DNA of 37,319 nucleotides, taken from assembly GCA_902784165.1 (NCBI GenBank), contig CACZTL010000027.1, positions 1 to 37,319 on the forward strand. The letters are read 5' to 3'. Made by a program: the position numbers and the translations under genes. This DNA is from an uncultured Lachnospiraceae bacterium (lineage in GTDB: Bacteria; Bacillota; Clostridia; Lachnospirales; Lachnospiraceae). Positions 8,818 to 18,121 of the stretch are shown in pieces (positions within the stretch are counted from its first letter, which is position 1; every line of letters starts with the position of its first letter). The notes beneath the pieces were generated by a model. It worked only from the letters and a program-made list of their open reading frames with translations. It did no database searches and had not been told where the DNA came from.

Positions 8818-8856
8818 AAACCGGGGCAGGAAAAATGTTCCTGTTCCGGTTTGTTC
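8818..8856 (+). terminator. Long hairpin after rpsO, probable terminator
   Basis: The arms 8818-8832 (AAACCGGGGCAGGAA) and 8838-8852 (TTCCTGTTCCGGTTT) pair over 15 bp with two G-U pairs and a 5-nt loop. The following tract (GTTCGTT) is a poor U run, so termination may be partial. The yebC ribosome site begins 8 nt after the stem. Confidence 0.7.
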
Positions 8857-8872
8857 GTTAAAAGGAGAAAAA

Positions 8873-9598
8873 ATGTCAGGACATTCTAAGTATTCAAATA
8901 TAAAAGCAAAGAAGGAAAAAAATGATGCCGCAAGAGGTAAAACATTTACCAGACTCGGCAAGGAGATAGTAGTGGCTGTAAAAGAGGGCGGTCCCGATAT
9001 TAATAATAATTCAAAGCTTAAGCAGGTAGTTGCAAAGGCTAAGTCATGTAATATGCCGGGTGATACGATAGAACGTGCCATTAAAAAAGCCGCATCCGGT
9101 TCAGAGGCTGATCTTGAGACTATCTACTACGAGGGTTATGGTCCCGGTGGTACTGCCATTATCGTAGAAGCTCTTACCGACAACAGAAACAGGGCAGCAT
9201 CAAATATAAAGTTTTGCTTTACAAAGGGCAGCGGAAGTGTCGGTACTCCTGGATGCGTTTCTTATATGTTTGATGATAAGGGACTCATAATCATTGATAA
9301 GGCTGAGTGCAGTCAGGATGCAGATGAGCTTATGATGACAGCGCTTGATGCCGGCGCGGAGGATTTTTCCGAAGAGGATGACAGCTATGAGATAATCACC
9401 CTTCCCGATGATTTTGATGCAGTGCGCGAAGCCTTGGAAGGCGCAGGAGTAAAGATGCTTACCGCAGAGGTTACAAAGCTCCCCCAGACAACGGTTACTT
9501 TATCGTCAGAAGAGGACATCAAAAATATTAACAAAATACTCGATATGCTTGAAGAAGATGATGATGTACAGAATGTATATCATAACTGGGAAGAGTAA
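8873..9598 (+). CDS. yebC: YebC/PmpR family protein (TACO1-like)
   Basis: The protein is 241 residues, typical of the family, starting MSGHSKYSNIKAKKEKNDAA. It also has the GPGGTAIIVEALTDNRNR segment and an acidic C-terminal domain. Members were long annotated as transcriptional regulators. Recent work on YebC and mitochondrial TACO1 supports a role in relieving ribosome stalling at proline-rich stretches. AAAGGAG precedes the ATG. Its stop overlaps the next gene's start by one base, so it heads a tight operon leading to cdaA. Confidence 0.93.
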   Translation: MSGHSKYSNIKAKKEKNDAARGKTFTRLGKEIVVAVKEGGPDINNNSKLKQVVAKAKSCNMPGDTIERAIKKAASGSEADLETIYYEGYGPGGTAIIVEALTDNRNRAASNIKFCFTKGSGSVGTPGCVSYMFDDKGLIIIDKAECSQDADELMMTALDAGAEDFSEEDDSYEIITLPDDFDAVREALEGAGVKMLTAEVTKLPQTTVTLSSEEDIKNINKILDMLEEDDDVQNVYHNWEE

Positions 9599-10011
9599 TG
9601 ATCAACGAAAATAAAGTAAAAATGCTTACAAAGCTTGCTGTATTCGAAAAGAAGATATACAGGTCTCCGGATGAGATCAGGCGCCTAAGCCGGAAAAAGT
9701 TTGTCGCAAAGGGTATCTGGTGGACCTTTTGCGCAGTTACGGTAGCTTTTATTATAGTGCTTGTTATATGGACTTTATACCAAAACAATCTTGAGATTGT
9801 GTTTACTGATTTTCTAAACGGCAGGACATATATGTTTACAAATGCAAGACTATGGATCGAATATATTATTTTTGCAGCAGCATTTGTAATTATAGCCTTT
9901 ATTTTTTATAATAAAAAGTACACCAGATTGTCTTCCGAGATAAATGAATATATCCGCAGACAAAATAATTATGAGGACTTTTACACACGCAAGGACACAC
10001 AGGAGCCCTAA
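9598..10011 (+). CDS. Small two-helix membrane protein, unknown
   Basis: This 137-residue protein has two strong hydrophobic segments at about 38-60 (WWTFCAVTVAFIIVLVIWTL) and 82-102 (WIEYIIFAAAFVIIAFIFY). The N-terminus is short and basic, and the C-terminal tail of about 35 residues is polar. I recognise no family. It is coupled to yebC by a TAATG overlap and abuts the next gene with no gap. That places it in one transcript with a larger membrane protein and the c-di-AMP cyclase. Confidence 0.8.
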   Translation: MINENKVKMLTKLAVFEKKIYRSPDEIRRLSRKKFVAKGIWWTFCAVTVAFIIVLVIWTLYQNNLEIVFTDFLNGRTYMFTNARLWIEYIIFAAAFVIIAFIFYNKKYTRLSSEINEYIRRQNNYEDFYTRKDTQEP

Positions 10012-11001
10012 ATGACCACATTTCTTCTTGAATTAAAAACAAGATGGATCGATTTTTTTACTAAACATGAAAAAATCATTATGTTTTTGTTTAAGTTTGC
10101 CATGGCCTTGACAGCCCTGTTTTTGGTTACTTATGAGATAGGGTACATTGAGTTCTTGAAAAGTCCGCTTATCACTATACCTTCGGCTGTAGTATGCGGA
10201 CTGACACCGGCGCCCGTTACGTTGTTTGTTATATCGTTTTTTGTCATAATCCATCTGTTTTCGGTATCATTCAGACTGGCTGTTGTTGTTTTGCTTGTAT
10301 TTGCGGTGATGTACCTTTTGTTTTTCAGGATATGTCCCAAGGCGGTTTATGTTTTACTAATCACGTGTTTTTGTTTCTTTTTGCATATAGAGTACATACT
10401 TCCTGTTGTTTTCGGCCTGTTCTTCCCGATAGGATATATATTTGCGATAGATTTCGGTATAATAGTTTATTATATCCTTCATACGATAGGCTCATATGAA
10501 GCGACGCTTACCAGGTCAACCGGTGTAAATGTACAGGTATTATCCCATATAGCGGAGAGTATTTTCAGAAATAACAGCCTGTATGCAGTCTTAATAGCTT
10601 TTACGGTGACGTTTATTCTTGTAAATATTATCAAGAGAGGGTCATTTAGCTACTCAAAGGTTTATGCTATAATAAGCGGAGTAGTATCTGAACTGGTGCT
10701 TTTGGTAGTTACGGATATATGGTTGTCTGCAGGATTATCTCTTGCAGCGATCATAGCAGGTACCATAGTAGGAACGTTTATAGCATTTATATTAAATACC
10801 GTTATTTTTCCGTTGGATTTTACGCGGATAGAACATGTGCAGTTTGAGGATGACGAGTATTATTATTATGTAAAGGCTGTACCTAAGCGGCGTGTGGCGG
10901 CATCGGATCTTAAGGTTACAACTATCAATGCAAAGGATGTCAAAGAAAGAGCCACAATGGAATTTACACCGGTGGATGTTGATGACGACAGCGGATCTTA
11001 A
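10012..11001 (+). CDS. Polytopic membrane protein, unknown, upstream of cdaA
   Basis: This 329-residue protein has roughly eight or nine predicted membrane segments between residues 23 and 265. A cytoplasmic-looking tail of about 50 residues follows (from DFTRIEHVQF) and ends in acidic residues. I recognise no catalytic motif or transporter signature, and a permease label would be a guess. It starts directly after the stop of the preceding membrane protein, with AGGAG at 10000-10004. cdaA starts 12 nt after it ends. Its place suggests a membrane or envelope job linked to c-di-AMP; this is inference from context. Confidence 0.82.
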   Translation: MTTFLLELKTRWIDFFTKHEKIIMFLFKFAMALTALFLVTYEIGYIEFLKSPLITIPSAVVCGLTPAPVTLFVISFFVIIHLFSVSFRLAVVVLLVFAVMYLLFFRICPKAVYVLLITCFCFFLHIEYILPVVFGLFFPIGYIFAIDFGIIVYYILHTIGSYEATLTRSTGVNVQVLSHIAESIFRNNSLYAVLIAFTVTFILVNIIKRGSFSYSKVYAIISGVVSELVLLVVTDIWLSAGLSLAAIIAGTIVGTFIAFILNTVIFPLDFTRIEHVQFEDDEYYYYVKAVPKRRVAASDLKVTTINAKDVKERATMEFTPVDVDDDSGS

Positions 11002-11013
11002 GGAGTATTAATT

Positions 11014-11889
11014 TTGATAGCAACAATCATACAAAATTATCTGTCAAAATTATATCTGCCCTCGATAGCATGGAATGATATTATTGAGATAATTATCCTT
11101 GCTTATCTTATTTATAAGATCATGGCATGGATAAAGAATACAAAGGCATGGAACCTTCTTAAAGGAATAATAGTGATCGCTATTTTTCTGATAGTGGCGT
11201 ATATCTTACAGCTTCGGACGATACTGTGGGTATCAAGACACGCACTCGGAGTTGCAATCATTGCTTTAGTTGTGCTTTTCCAGCCGGAGCTTCGTCATGC
11301 TCTCGAGCGTATCGGAACCAGAAGGTTTTTTTCCGGTATTAACAGCGGCACAAGAGGTTATGAGCGCTTTTCTAAAAAAACCGCAGATGAGATAGTAGAG
11401 GCCGTTTTTTCAATGAGCAGAGCTAAAACAGGTGCACTTATTGTTATTGAACAAAATCTGGAGCTAAATGAGTTTTTAAAGACCGGTATTAAAACAGATG
11501 CGGTGGTTACCGGGCAGCTGCTTATAAATATTTTTGAGAAAAATACGCCGCTTCACGACGGAGCGGTCATAATAAGAGGCGACAGAGTGCTCGCTGCTAC
11601 CTGTTATCTGCCTCTTTCAAATAACGATACCGTAAGTAAAGAGCTCGGAACAAGACACAGAGCAGCGCTTGGTATCAGTGAGGAATCTGACAGTGTTACC
11701 ATAGTCGTATCTGAAGAAACGGGAAATGTTGCGCTTACGGCAAACGGTCAGTTAGAGCGTCAGCTTGACAGAAATACGCTTATGACACGTCTTGAGTTCA
11801 TAAGGACGCATTCGGGCGGACTTAATCCGATATACTACAGAAACAAGAAGACACCGGTAAGGGATGAAGATGAAAAACAGGATATTTAA
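11014..11889 (+). CDS. cdaA: Diadenylate cyclase CdaA
   Basis: CdaA condenses two ATP into cyclic di-AMP, which controls potassium and osmolyte uptake and cell-wall homeostasis. The protein is 291 residues. It has three N-terminal membrane helices (about 20-95) and a DAC domain with the two active-site motifs DGA (182-184) and RHR (214-216), within GTRHRAALGISEESD. The start is TTG 11014, eight nt after AAGGAG. It overlaps cdaR at its 3' end, the usual arrangement for this regulatory pair. Confidence 0.96.
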   Translation: MIATIIQNYLSKLYLPSIAWNDIIEIIILAYLIYKIMAWIKNTKAWNLLKGIIVIAIFLIVAYILQLRTILWVSRHALGVAIIALVVLFQPELRHALERIGTRRFFSGINSGTRGYERFSKKTADEIVEAVFSMSRAKTGALIVIEQNLELNEFLKTGIKTDAVVTGQLLINIFEKNTPLHDGAVIIRGDRVLAATCYLPLSNNDTVSKELGTRHRAALGISEESDSVTIVVSEETGNVALTANGQLERQLDRNTLMTRLEFIRTHSGGLNPIYYRNKKTPVRDEDEKQDI

Positions 11890-12829
11890 TAATCTCATAT
11901 TAAAGATCATTTCTGTAGTGCTTGCTATAATTGCCTGGCTTATTCTTGTAAATATAGCTGATCCTACTACTGCCATAACAGTTGGCGGGGTAAATGTACG
12001 CTTTGAAAATGAAAGCGCTTTAAGTGAGAAGGGCTATACATACGAGGTTCTTGACGGAGCTAAGATAAGCGTAGATATCTCGGGACCTAAAAGCGAGGTG
12101 ACATCGATTTCCGCCTCTGATATAGATGCTTCCGTTGACTTAAGCAAGTTATCGCCTTTTTCTGATTATGCAGATATTGCGGTCAGTGTAGTAAAAGACG
12201 GAAATGAAGTGAAAGGCGTTAGTGTTACGCCGAAAACAACATCAGTTAAACTTAGTATAGGTAACAGAAGCAACAAGGAGTTTAAGATTGCAGCCGAAAC
12301 CATCGGTGAGATACCGGAGGGAAAGGTGCTTTCCAATTCATTGATAAGTCCCGTTACTGTCAGGATAGCCGGCACAGAAGAAGCTGTTGAGGGCGTGGAA
12401 TCAGTTAAGGCAGTCTGCGACGTAACCGGTAAGACAGGTCATATAAGTGAAGATTTAAGTCTTAAGCTGTATGATTCAGAAGGCAGTGAGATTACCGGAT
12501 CTGATATAGAGATGTCAAGAAAGATCGTAAAATATACTGCCGACATATACAGCACAAAGACGGTTAAGATTGCTTATGAGCTTGGCGGTGAGCCGGAAGC
12601 CGGTTCAGAGATTACGGATATTGAACTTTCGGAAACTGAGTCAACGATTAGCGGCAGTGATGAGGCGCTTTCTGCGATTGAAAGTATAACAGTACCGGCT
12701 ACGGCACTTGACGTTTCAGGACTTTCGTATTCCAAGACCTTTAAGATATGGCTGCCTGATCTTTTACCTGAAGGAATAAGCGTGCTTTCGGATAATTCTT
12801 TAAGGATTACCGTATATATAAACGAATAA
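11870..12829 (+). CDS. cdaR: CdaA regulatory protein CdaR (YbbR domains)
   Basis: The protein is about 319 residues with an N-terminal membrane helix (LILKIISVVLAIIAWLILVN) and an extracytoplasmic portion made of YbbR repeats. The repeats have alternating strand patterns such as VDISGPKSEVTSISASDIDA and VRIAGTEEAVEGVESV. CdaR binds CdaA and tunes its activity. ATG 11870 has better spacing from GGTAAGG than ATG 11864. The glmM gene that commonly follows cdaR is absent. The operon instead ends at a terminator facing a convergent gene. Confidence 0.92.
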   Translation: MKNRIFNNLILKIISVVLAIIAWLILVNIADPTTAITVGGVNVRFENESALSEKGYTYEVLDGAKISVDISGPKSEVTSISASDIDASVDLSKLSPFSDYADIAVSVVKDGNEVKGVSVTPKTTSVKLSIGNRSNKEFKIAAETIGEIPEGKVLSNSLISPVTVRIAGTEEAVEGVESVKAVCDVTGKTGHISEDLSLKLYDSEGSEITGSDIEMSRKIVKYTADIYSTKTVKIAYELGGEPEAGSEITDIELSETESTISGSDEALSAIESITVPATALDVSGLSYSKTFKIWLPDLLPEGISVLSDNSLRITVYINE

Positions 12830-12856
12830 AAAAACAGGCCGTCGGCCTGTTTTTTT
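12828..12856. terminator. Bidirectional intrinsic terminator
   Basis: ACAGGCC (12834-12840) pairs with GGCCTGT (12844-12850). The stem is flanked by runs of A on the left and T on the right, so a U tract results on either strand. It separates the convergent cdaR and the 1417-residue minus-strand gene, whose stop codon begins at 12858. Confidence 0.93.
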
Positions 12857-12857
12857 A

Positions 12858-15800
12858 TTACACGGAAGTCACTGCTTTTTTCTTTTCACGTTCTTTGATC
12901 TTATTTTTAGCTGTAGTGAGCATTAGCTTTATGCGGTTTACCTGGTTTACCTCAGATGCGCCCGGATCAAAATCAATCGCAACGATATTGGAATCAGGGT
13001 ACTGATTCTTAAGCTCTTTTATAACTCCCTTCCCGACGATGTGATTCGGCAGACATCCGAACGGCTGGCAGCATACGATATTCTCCGCTCCCATCTTTAT
13101 AAGTTCAACCATCTCACCTGTAAGCAGCCAGCCTTCGCCTGTCTGGTTACCCTGTGAGACAAACGGAGCAGCGTATTCTGCAATTTTTTCTATAGGGGTG
13201 GGCGGCTCAAAATGTACACTTTCCTCTAATGCCTTTACAGCAGTTTTATTAAAGAAGGTTACTATTTTTTTAGCTATCCCGTTAAAGAAAGCAAACATCT
13301 TTGAAGCGCCGAGGTTATCGCGTTTGAAGATGGCATTTTCCGTAATGTAATACAAAAAGCCTAAAAATCCCGGAACAACAGCTTCAGCGCCTTCGCGTTC
13401 AAGAAGATCTACAATTTCTAAGTTAGCGCTGGGCAGGTATTTAACAAGTATCTCGCCGACAACTCCTACACGCGGCTTAACTTCATCAGTTATGGGGATG
13501 GCATCGAATTCCTTTACCATCTGTCTTACATTTGCCTTGAAATCCTTGAACTTTACCTTATCCTGTGTAAGCTGTTTTATACAAATATCTTCCCACTTTT
13601 TATGCATGGCATTTACACTGCCGGGAACTTTTTCGTAAGGTCTCATGCGATAAACCATATTCATAAACAGATCTCCGTATATGAATGCGTAAAGAACCTT
13701 AAATCCCATCTGCCATGAATACTTCATGCCGGAGTTTCGCTCAAAAAGCTGGGCTGAAACTGAAATAACAGGGATATGTCCGTAACCTGCTTTATTAAGC
13801 GCACGGCGGATAAAGCCTATATAATTAGAAGCACGGCAGCCTCCGCCGGTTTGCGTAATAAGCAGAGCGGTGCGGTGTATATCGTACTGACCCGATTCAA
13901 GCGCAGACATGATCTGCCCCACGACCATCATAGAAGGGTAGCATGCATCATTATTAACATATTTTAATCCTGTATTAACCGCTGTTTTATTATCGTTATC
14001 AAGAACCACGAAATCATATCCGCAAGACCTCATTGCCGGCTGGATCATATTGAAATGAAGCGGTGACATCTGGGGACAGAGGATAGTATAATTTTTTCTC
14101 ATGTCCGAAATAAATTCGATACGTCTGTTTTTAATGCCTCTGTCGTGTGCAATGAACTTCGCTTCACGGCGCTCGCGTATAGCAGCCAGAAGTGATCTTA
14201 TACGTATACGGGCAGCGCCCAGGTTATTTACTTCATCTATCTTTAGAAGAGTATATATTTTTCCTGCATTTGATAAAATGTCATTTACTCCGTCGCTTGT
14301 AACGGCATCGAGACCGCAGCCGAATGAATTAAGCTGGATAAGATCCAGATTATCCTTAGTCTTTACGTAGCTTGCGGCGCCGTAAAGCCTCGAATGATAC
14401 ATCCACTGATCCAGGACGATCAGAGGACGCTCTACCGTTCCCAGATGTGATACTGAGTCTTCGGTAAGAACAGCAACGCCAAAGGAGTTTATAAGCTCAG
14501 GTATACCGTGGTTGATCTCAGGATCATCATGATAAGGGCGCCCTGCAAGAACTATACCGTGATTTCCGGTCTCGTCAAGGAGTTTTACGGTTTCCTCGCC
14601 CTTTGCCTGTATATCTTTTCGTACCTGAAGCATTTCAGCCCAGGCCTTATCAACCGCGTCTATCACCTCGTGCTTGGGGATGTCGCTAAAAACCTCAGTA
14701 AGTCGCTTTTCGAGTATTTCAGCATTTTCAAAAGAAAGATACGGCGCAATGAGATTAATGTTTTCTTTTCTTATATTCTCAAGGTTGTTTTTTATATTTT
14801 CCGCATAGGAGGTAACGATAGGGCAGTTAAAGTGGTTGTTTGACTTTTCCTGCTCTTTATGCTCATATGGCACGCAGGGGTAAAAGATATCTTTTATTCC
14901 TTCCTTGATTAGCCATTCGATATGTCCGTGCACAAGCTTGGCCGGATAGCATTCAGATTCCGAAGGGATTGATTCTATACCCATCTCATATATCTTTCGC
15001 GAAGAGGGCGGTGATAAACAAACCCTGTAGCCTAAGTTTGTAAAGAAAACATGCCAAAACGGAAAATTCTCGTACATATTAAGTACACGGGGTATACCGA
15101 TGACGCCTCTTTCGGCCTTTTCTTCGGGCAGACTTTCGTAGTCAAATATCCTGTGCATTTTATATTCAAAAAGATTAGGAAGCTTGGCGTTGCTGTGATC
15201 AAGTCCCAGAGCACGCTCGCATCTGTTTCCCGTGATAAATTTTCTGCCGTCCGAGAATTTATTAATAGTCAGATGGCACTTGTTAAGGCAAATGTTACAT
15301 CTGCCTCTGGCTGTCTCGTAAGTAAGTGCATTGATCTCATCTATGGAGAGCATTGTCTGTTCGCAGCCCGGCTTAAACCGGTCTTTTGCTATAAGCGCTG
15401 CACCGAATGCTCCCATGATTCCGGCTATGTCGGGTCTTACGACATTTTCACCCAAAATACGCTCCAGACCTCTTAAAACTGCATCATTATAAAATGTACC
15501 GCCCTGTACGACTATATGATCTCCGAGATTACGTGGATCGGTTATCTTAATAACTTTGTAAATGGCATTTTTTATTACCGAATAAGCAAGACCTGAGGAT
15601 ATATCGGCGACGGTAGCGCCTTCCTTCTGGGCTTGCTTTACATTTGAATTCATAAATACAGTACAACGGGTGCCCAGATCCACAGGATTTTCCGCAAATA
15701 AAGCTTCCCTTGCAAAATCCTGCACAGAATAATTAAGAGATTTTGCAAATGTTTCTATAAAGGAGCCGCAGCCCGATGAGCAGGCTTCATTTAGCATCAC

Positions 15801-17111
15801 GGAGTCAACGGTATTTTCTTTTATACGGATACATTTCATATCCTGACCGCCGATGTCTATTATACAATCAACCTCAGGGTCAAAAAAAGCGGCTGCATGG
15901 TAGTGAGCTACAGTTTCAACTTCTCCTTCCTCGAGTTTAAGGGCTGCTTTAATAAGAGCCTCGCCGTAGCCGGTGGAGCAGCCGTAAACGATACTCGCAT
16001 CTGCCGGCAGCTTCGAGTAAAGCTCTTTTATAGCACGGATAGTGGTATCAAGTGGCGAGCCGTTGTTATTATCATAAAAAGACCACAGAAGCTTTCCGGC
16101 AGTTCCTACAAGGGCAAGCTTTGTTGTAGTGGAGCCTGCGTCTATTCCGAGAAAGCAGTTGCCCGAGTATGAGGATAAGTCGCCTTTTTCAACAGTGGCT
16201 TTTTGGTGACGCATCTTAAACTCTTTGTAGTCATCGGCATTTTTAAAAAGCGGCTGAAGTCTTTCTATCTCAAAATCAAGCTGTACCTTTTCATGAAGGC
16301 GGTTTATTATGTCACTGACAGGAACGGTTTCTTTTTTGTCATCATCCTGCATGGCCGATCCCATAGCGGCAAAAAGATGAGAGTTAGAAGGCGCGATAGT
16401 TGTTTCTTCGGTAAGACCGAGAGTCCTTATAAAAGCATTCTGCAGCTCCGGCAGGAAATGAAGGGGACCGCCCAGGAAGGCAACATTTCCCCTGATAGGC
16501 TTTCCGCAGGCAAGGCCGGAGATAGTCTGGTTAACAACTGCCTGGAAGATAGATGCAGCTAAATCCGGTTTAGTGGCACCTTCATTTATAAGCGGCTGTA
16601 TATCTGTTTTTGCAAATACACCACATCTTGCAGCGATAGGATAAATTGATTCATAATCCTTTGCGTATTCATTAAGTCCCGCAGCATCAGTCTGAAGGAG
16701 AGACGCCATCTGGTCAATAAAAGAGCCGGTACCGCCGGCGCATATACCGTTCATTCGCTGATCGGCGCCGCCTGCAAAGTAAATGATCTTTGCGTCCTCG
16801 CCTCCGAGCTCTATAGCTACATCACAGTGAGGTGCATGGGCTTTAAGCGCAGTCGCAACCGCTACCACCTCCTGACAGAAGGGAACCCCCATGGCCTTTG
16901 AAAGAGCGAGACCGCCCGATCCGGTCATAAACATATAAGCATCGTATTCCCCTAATTCATCAACAGAGTGCTTTAACAGGCCTTCAAGTGTTTCCTGTAT
17001 ATTTGCAAAATGTCTTTCGTATTCGGAAAAGAGAATTTCATTTTTTTCATTTAATACGGCTATCTTAACCGTAGTGGATCCTATATCTATACCTACTGAA
17101 TATGTGTTCAT
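12858..17111 (-). CDS. Double acyl-CoA dehydratase activase-like fusion protein (1417 aa)
   Basis: Two activase domains of the BadF/BadG/BcrA/BcrD/HgdC ATPase family lie in tandem: about 4-252 ([10 protein letters not shown] at 7-16) and about 320-575 ([10 protein letters not shown] at 322-331). Each has its cysteine pair (C124/C163 and C448/C483) that in single-domain homologues holds one [4Fe-4S] cluster between two subunits. A four-Cys motif follows (C605, C608, C612, C631), then a DUF2229-like region and a C-terminal region related to dehydratase/double-cubane proteins. Cysteines sit in [31 protein letters not shown] and CCQPFGC. Related enzymes use ATP to drive a low-potential electron into a substrate-reducing cluster. 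The substrate here is unknown. ATG 17111 follows GGAG. It appears monocistronic. Confidence 0.88.
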   Translation of the reverse strand: MNTYSVGIDIGSTTVKIAVLNEKNEILFSEYERHFANIQETLEGLLKHSVDELGEYDAYMFMTGSGGLALSKAMGVPFCQEVVAVATALKAHAPHCDVAIELGGEDAKIIYFAGGADQRMNGICAGGTGSFIDQMASLLQTDAAGLNEYAKDYESIYPIAARCGVFAKTDIQPLINEGATKPDLAASIFQAVVNQTISGLACGKPIRGNVAFLGGPLHFLPELQNAFIRTLGLTEETTIAPSNSHLFAAMGSAMQDDDKKETVPVSDIINRLHEKVQLDFEIERLQPLFKNADDYKEFKMRHQKATVEKGDLSSYSGNCFLGIDAGSTTTKLALVGTAGKLLWSFYDNNNGSPLDTTIRAIKELYSKLPADASIVYGCSTGYGEALIKAALKLEEGEVETVAHYHAAAFFDPEVDCIIDIGGQDMKCIRIKENTVDSVMLNEACSSGCGSFIETFAKSLNYSVQDFAREALFAENPVDLGTRCTVFMNSNVKQAQKEGATVADISSGLAYSVIKNAIYKVIKITDPRNLGDHIVVQGGTFYNDAVLRGLERILGENVVRPDIAGIMGAFGAALIAKDRFKPGCEQTMLSIDEINALTYETARGRCNICLNKCHLTINKFSDGRKFITGNRCERALGLDHSNAKLPNLFEYKMHRIFDYESLPEEKAERGVIGIPRVLNMYENFPFWHVFFTNLGYRVCLSPPSSRKIYEMGIESIPSESECYPAKLVHGHIEWLIKEGIKDIFYPCVPYEHKEQEKSNNHFNCPIVTSYAENIKNNLENIRKENINLIAPYLSFENAEILEKRLTEVFSDIPKHEVIDAVDKAWAEMLQVRKDIQAKGEETVKLLDETGNHGIVLAGRPYHDDPEINHGIPELINSFGVAVLTEDSVSHLGTVERPLIVLDQWMYHSRLYGAASYVKTKDNLDLIQLNSFGCGLDAVTSDGVNDILSNAGKIYTLLKIDEVNNLGAARIRIRSLLAAIRERREAKFIAHDRGIKNRRIEFISDMRKNYTILCPQMSPLHFNMIQPAMRSCGYDFVVLDNDNKTAVNTGLKYVNNDACYPSMMVVGQIMSALESGQYDIHRTALLITQTGGGCRASNYIGFIRRALNKAGYGHIPVISVSAQLFERNSGMKYSWQMGFKVLYAFIYGDLFMNMVYRMRPYEKVPGSVNAMHKKWEDICIKQLTQDKVKFKDFKANVRQMVKEFDAIPITDEVKPRVGVVGEILVKYLPSANLEIVDLLEREGAEAVVPGFLGFLYYITENAIFKRDNLGASKMFAFFNGIAKKIVTFFNKTAVKALEESVHFEPPTPIEKIAEYAAPFVSQGNQTGEGWLLTGEMVELIKMGAENIVCCQPFGCLPNHIVGKGVIKELKNQYPDSNIVAIDFDPGASEVNQVNRIKLMLTTAKNKIKEREKKKAVTSV

Positions 17112-17148
17112 TAATATCTCCGTTTTAGTGTTTTTTAGTTACTGTAAA

Positions 17149-17192
17149 GTGTGTCAGGCCTGACACAAAGGGCCTGTCCCCATCTGACACAC
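17149..17192. repeat. REP-like palindromic repeat, copy A
   Basis: GTGTGTCA (17149-17156) and TGACACAC (17185-17192) form the ends, with the family core CTGTCCCCATC inside. This copy also has a second internal TGACACA, which creates a perfect 14-nt palindrome TGTCAGGCCTGACA (17152-17165). It is 14 nt longer than the 30-nt unit seen elsewhere in the window. Confidence 0.8.
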
Positions 17193-17256
17193 AATATGTA
17201 GTAAAAAAATAATAATAAAATCATTATAGTGTGTTATTAAAAGCTAATTATACTTA

Positions 17257-17275
17257 TTGAAATGCAGTATTTCAA
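17257..17275. promoter_or_regulatory. Inverted repeat, candidate operator
   Basis: TTGAAAT (17257-17263) and ATTTCAA (17269-17275) form a 7-bp dyad with a 5-nt spacer. It lies between divergent genes and just upstream of the possible minus-strand promoter. No regulator gene is nearby, and the binding factor is unknown. Confidence 0.35.
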
Positions 17276-17413
17276 GTGCTGTCGTAACGGATAAGGTGTT
17301 TTGTATACAACTATTCCCTATTGCTCCGCTTCGTCGCTGATTGATATTTTTGTAGATATATATACTTATGTATGATAAAATATAATAGATAACAAATCTT
17401 GCGGAGGAAATCT

Positions 17414-18115
17414 ATGTCTTTTATCGAGGTGAAAAATCTTTACAAACGTTATAAAATGGGGGAGGTTGAGATTAATGCGCTTAAAGACGTTTCCTTTGGC
17501 ATAGAAAAGGGTGAGCTTGTTTGTGTACTGGGTCCTTCCGGTTCGGGCAAGACAACGTGTCTTAACATAGTAGGAGGTATGGATTCTGCATCTGAAGGCT
17601 CGGTTTTTGTAGACGGAAGAGAGATAACTAAGCTTCACAGGCGTGAGCTTACAAAATACAGAAGAAATGACATAGGATTTGTTTTCCAGTTCTACAACCT
17701 TATCCAGAACCTTACGGCCTTGGAAAATGTAGAGATAGCCGTACAGTTGTGCAAGGATCATCTTGACCCCAAGGAAATCATGGGAAAGGTAGGACTTGCC
17801 GACAGGCTGGATAATTTTCCTTCACAGCTTTCCGGAGGTGAGCAGCAGAGGGTTTCGATAGCGAGAGCTATCGCAAAGAAACCTAAGCTTCTTCTCTGCG
17901 ACGAGCCTACAGGTGCTCTTGATTACAGAACGGGAAAGCAGATTCTTAAGCTCCTTGAGGATACATGCAGGAAAGAGAAAATGACCGTCATAATAATCAC
18001 GCATAATACAGCGATCGCGCCCATGGCAGATAAGGTCATACATTTTAAGAGCGGCGAGGTAGAGCACGTACAAAAAATTGATAAACCTAAGCCTATAGCA
18101 AGTATAGAATGGTGA
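17414..18115 (+). CDS. ABC transporter ATP-binding protein (MacB/LolD-like)
   Basis: This 233-residue ATPase has Walker [10 protein letters not shown] (from about residue 40), a Q-loop region reading FVFQFYNLI, the signature LSGGEQQR and Walker [13 protein letters not shown]. The sequence places it in the subgroup that partners FtsX/MacB-type permeases, which use mechanical transmission across the membrane. The start is ATG 17414, six nt after GGAGG; an upstream in-frame TTG (17399) has no ribosome site. The permease gene begins 6 nt after its stop. The TetR- or two-component-type regulator often found beside such pairs is not present. Confidence 0.94.
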   Translation: MSFIEVKNLYKRYKMGEVEINALKDVSFGIEKGELVCVLGPSGSGKTTCLNIVGGMDSASEGSVFVDGREITKLHRRELTKYRRNDIGFVFQFYNLIQNLTALENVEIAVQLCKDHLDPKEIMGKVGLADRLDNFPSQLSGGEQQRVSIARAIAKKPKLLLCDEPTGALDYRTGKQILKLLEDTCRKEKMTVIIITHNTAIAPMADKVIHFKSGEVEHVQKIDKPKPIASIEW

Positions 18116-18121
18116 TAATAA

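Larger units (their letters stand above)
17112..17413. other. Divergent intergenic region (302 nt)
   Basis: This AT-rich gap lies between the minus-strand activase fusion and the plus-strand ABC transporter. It holds a palindromic repeat (17149-17192), a possible minus-strand -10 box (TATAAT on the minus strand, 17223-17228, with a poor -35), a 7-bp inverted repeat (17257-17275) and a possible plus-strand -10 (TATAAT, 17381-17386, with no good -35). I see no further gene or RNA. Confidence 0.6.
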
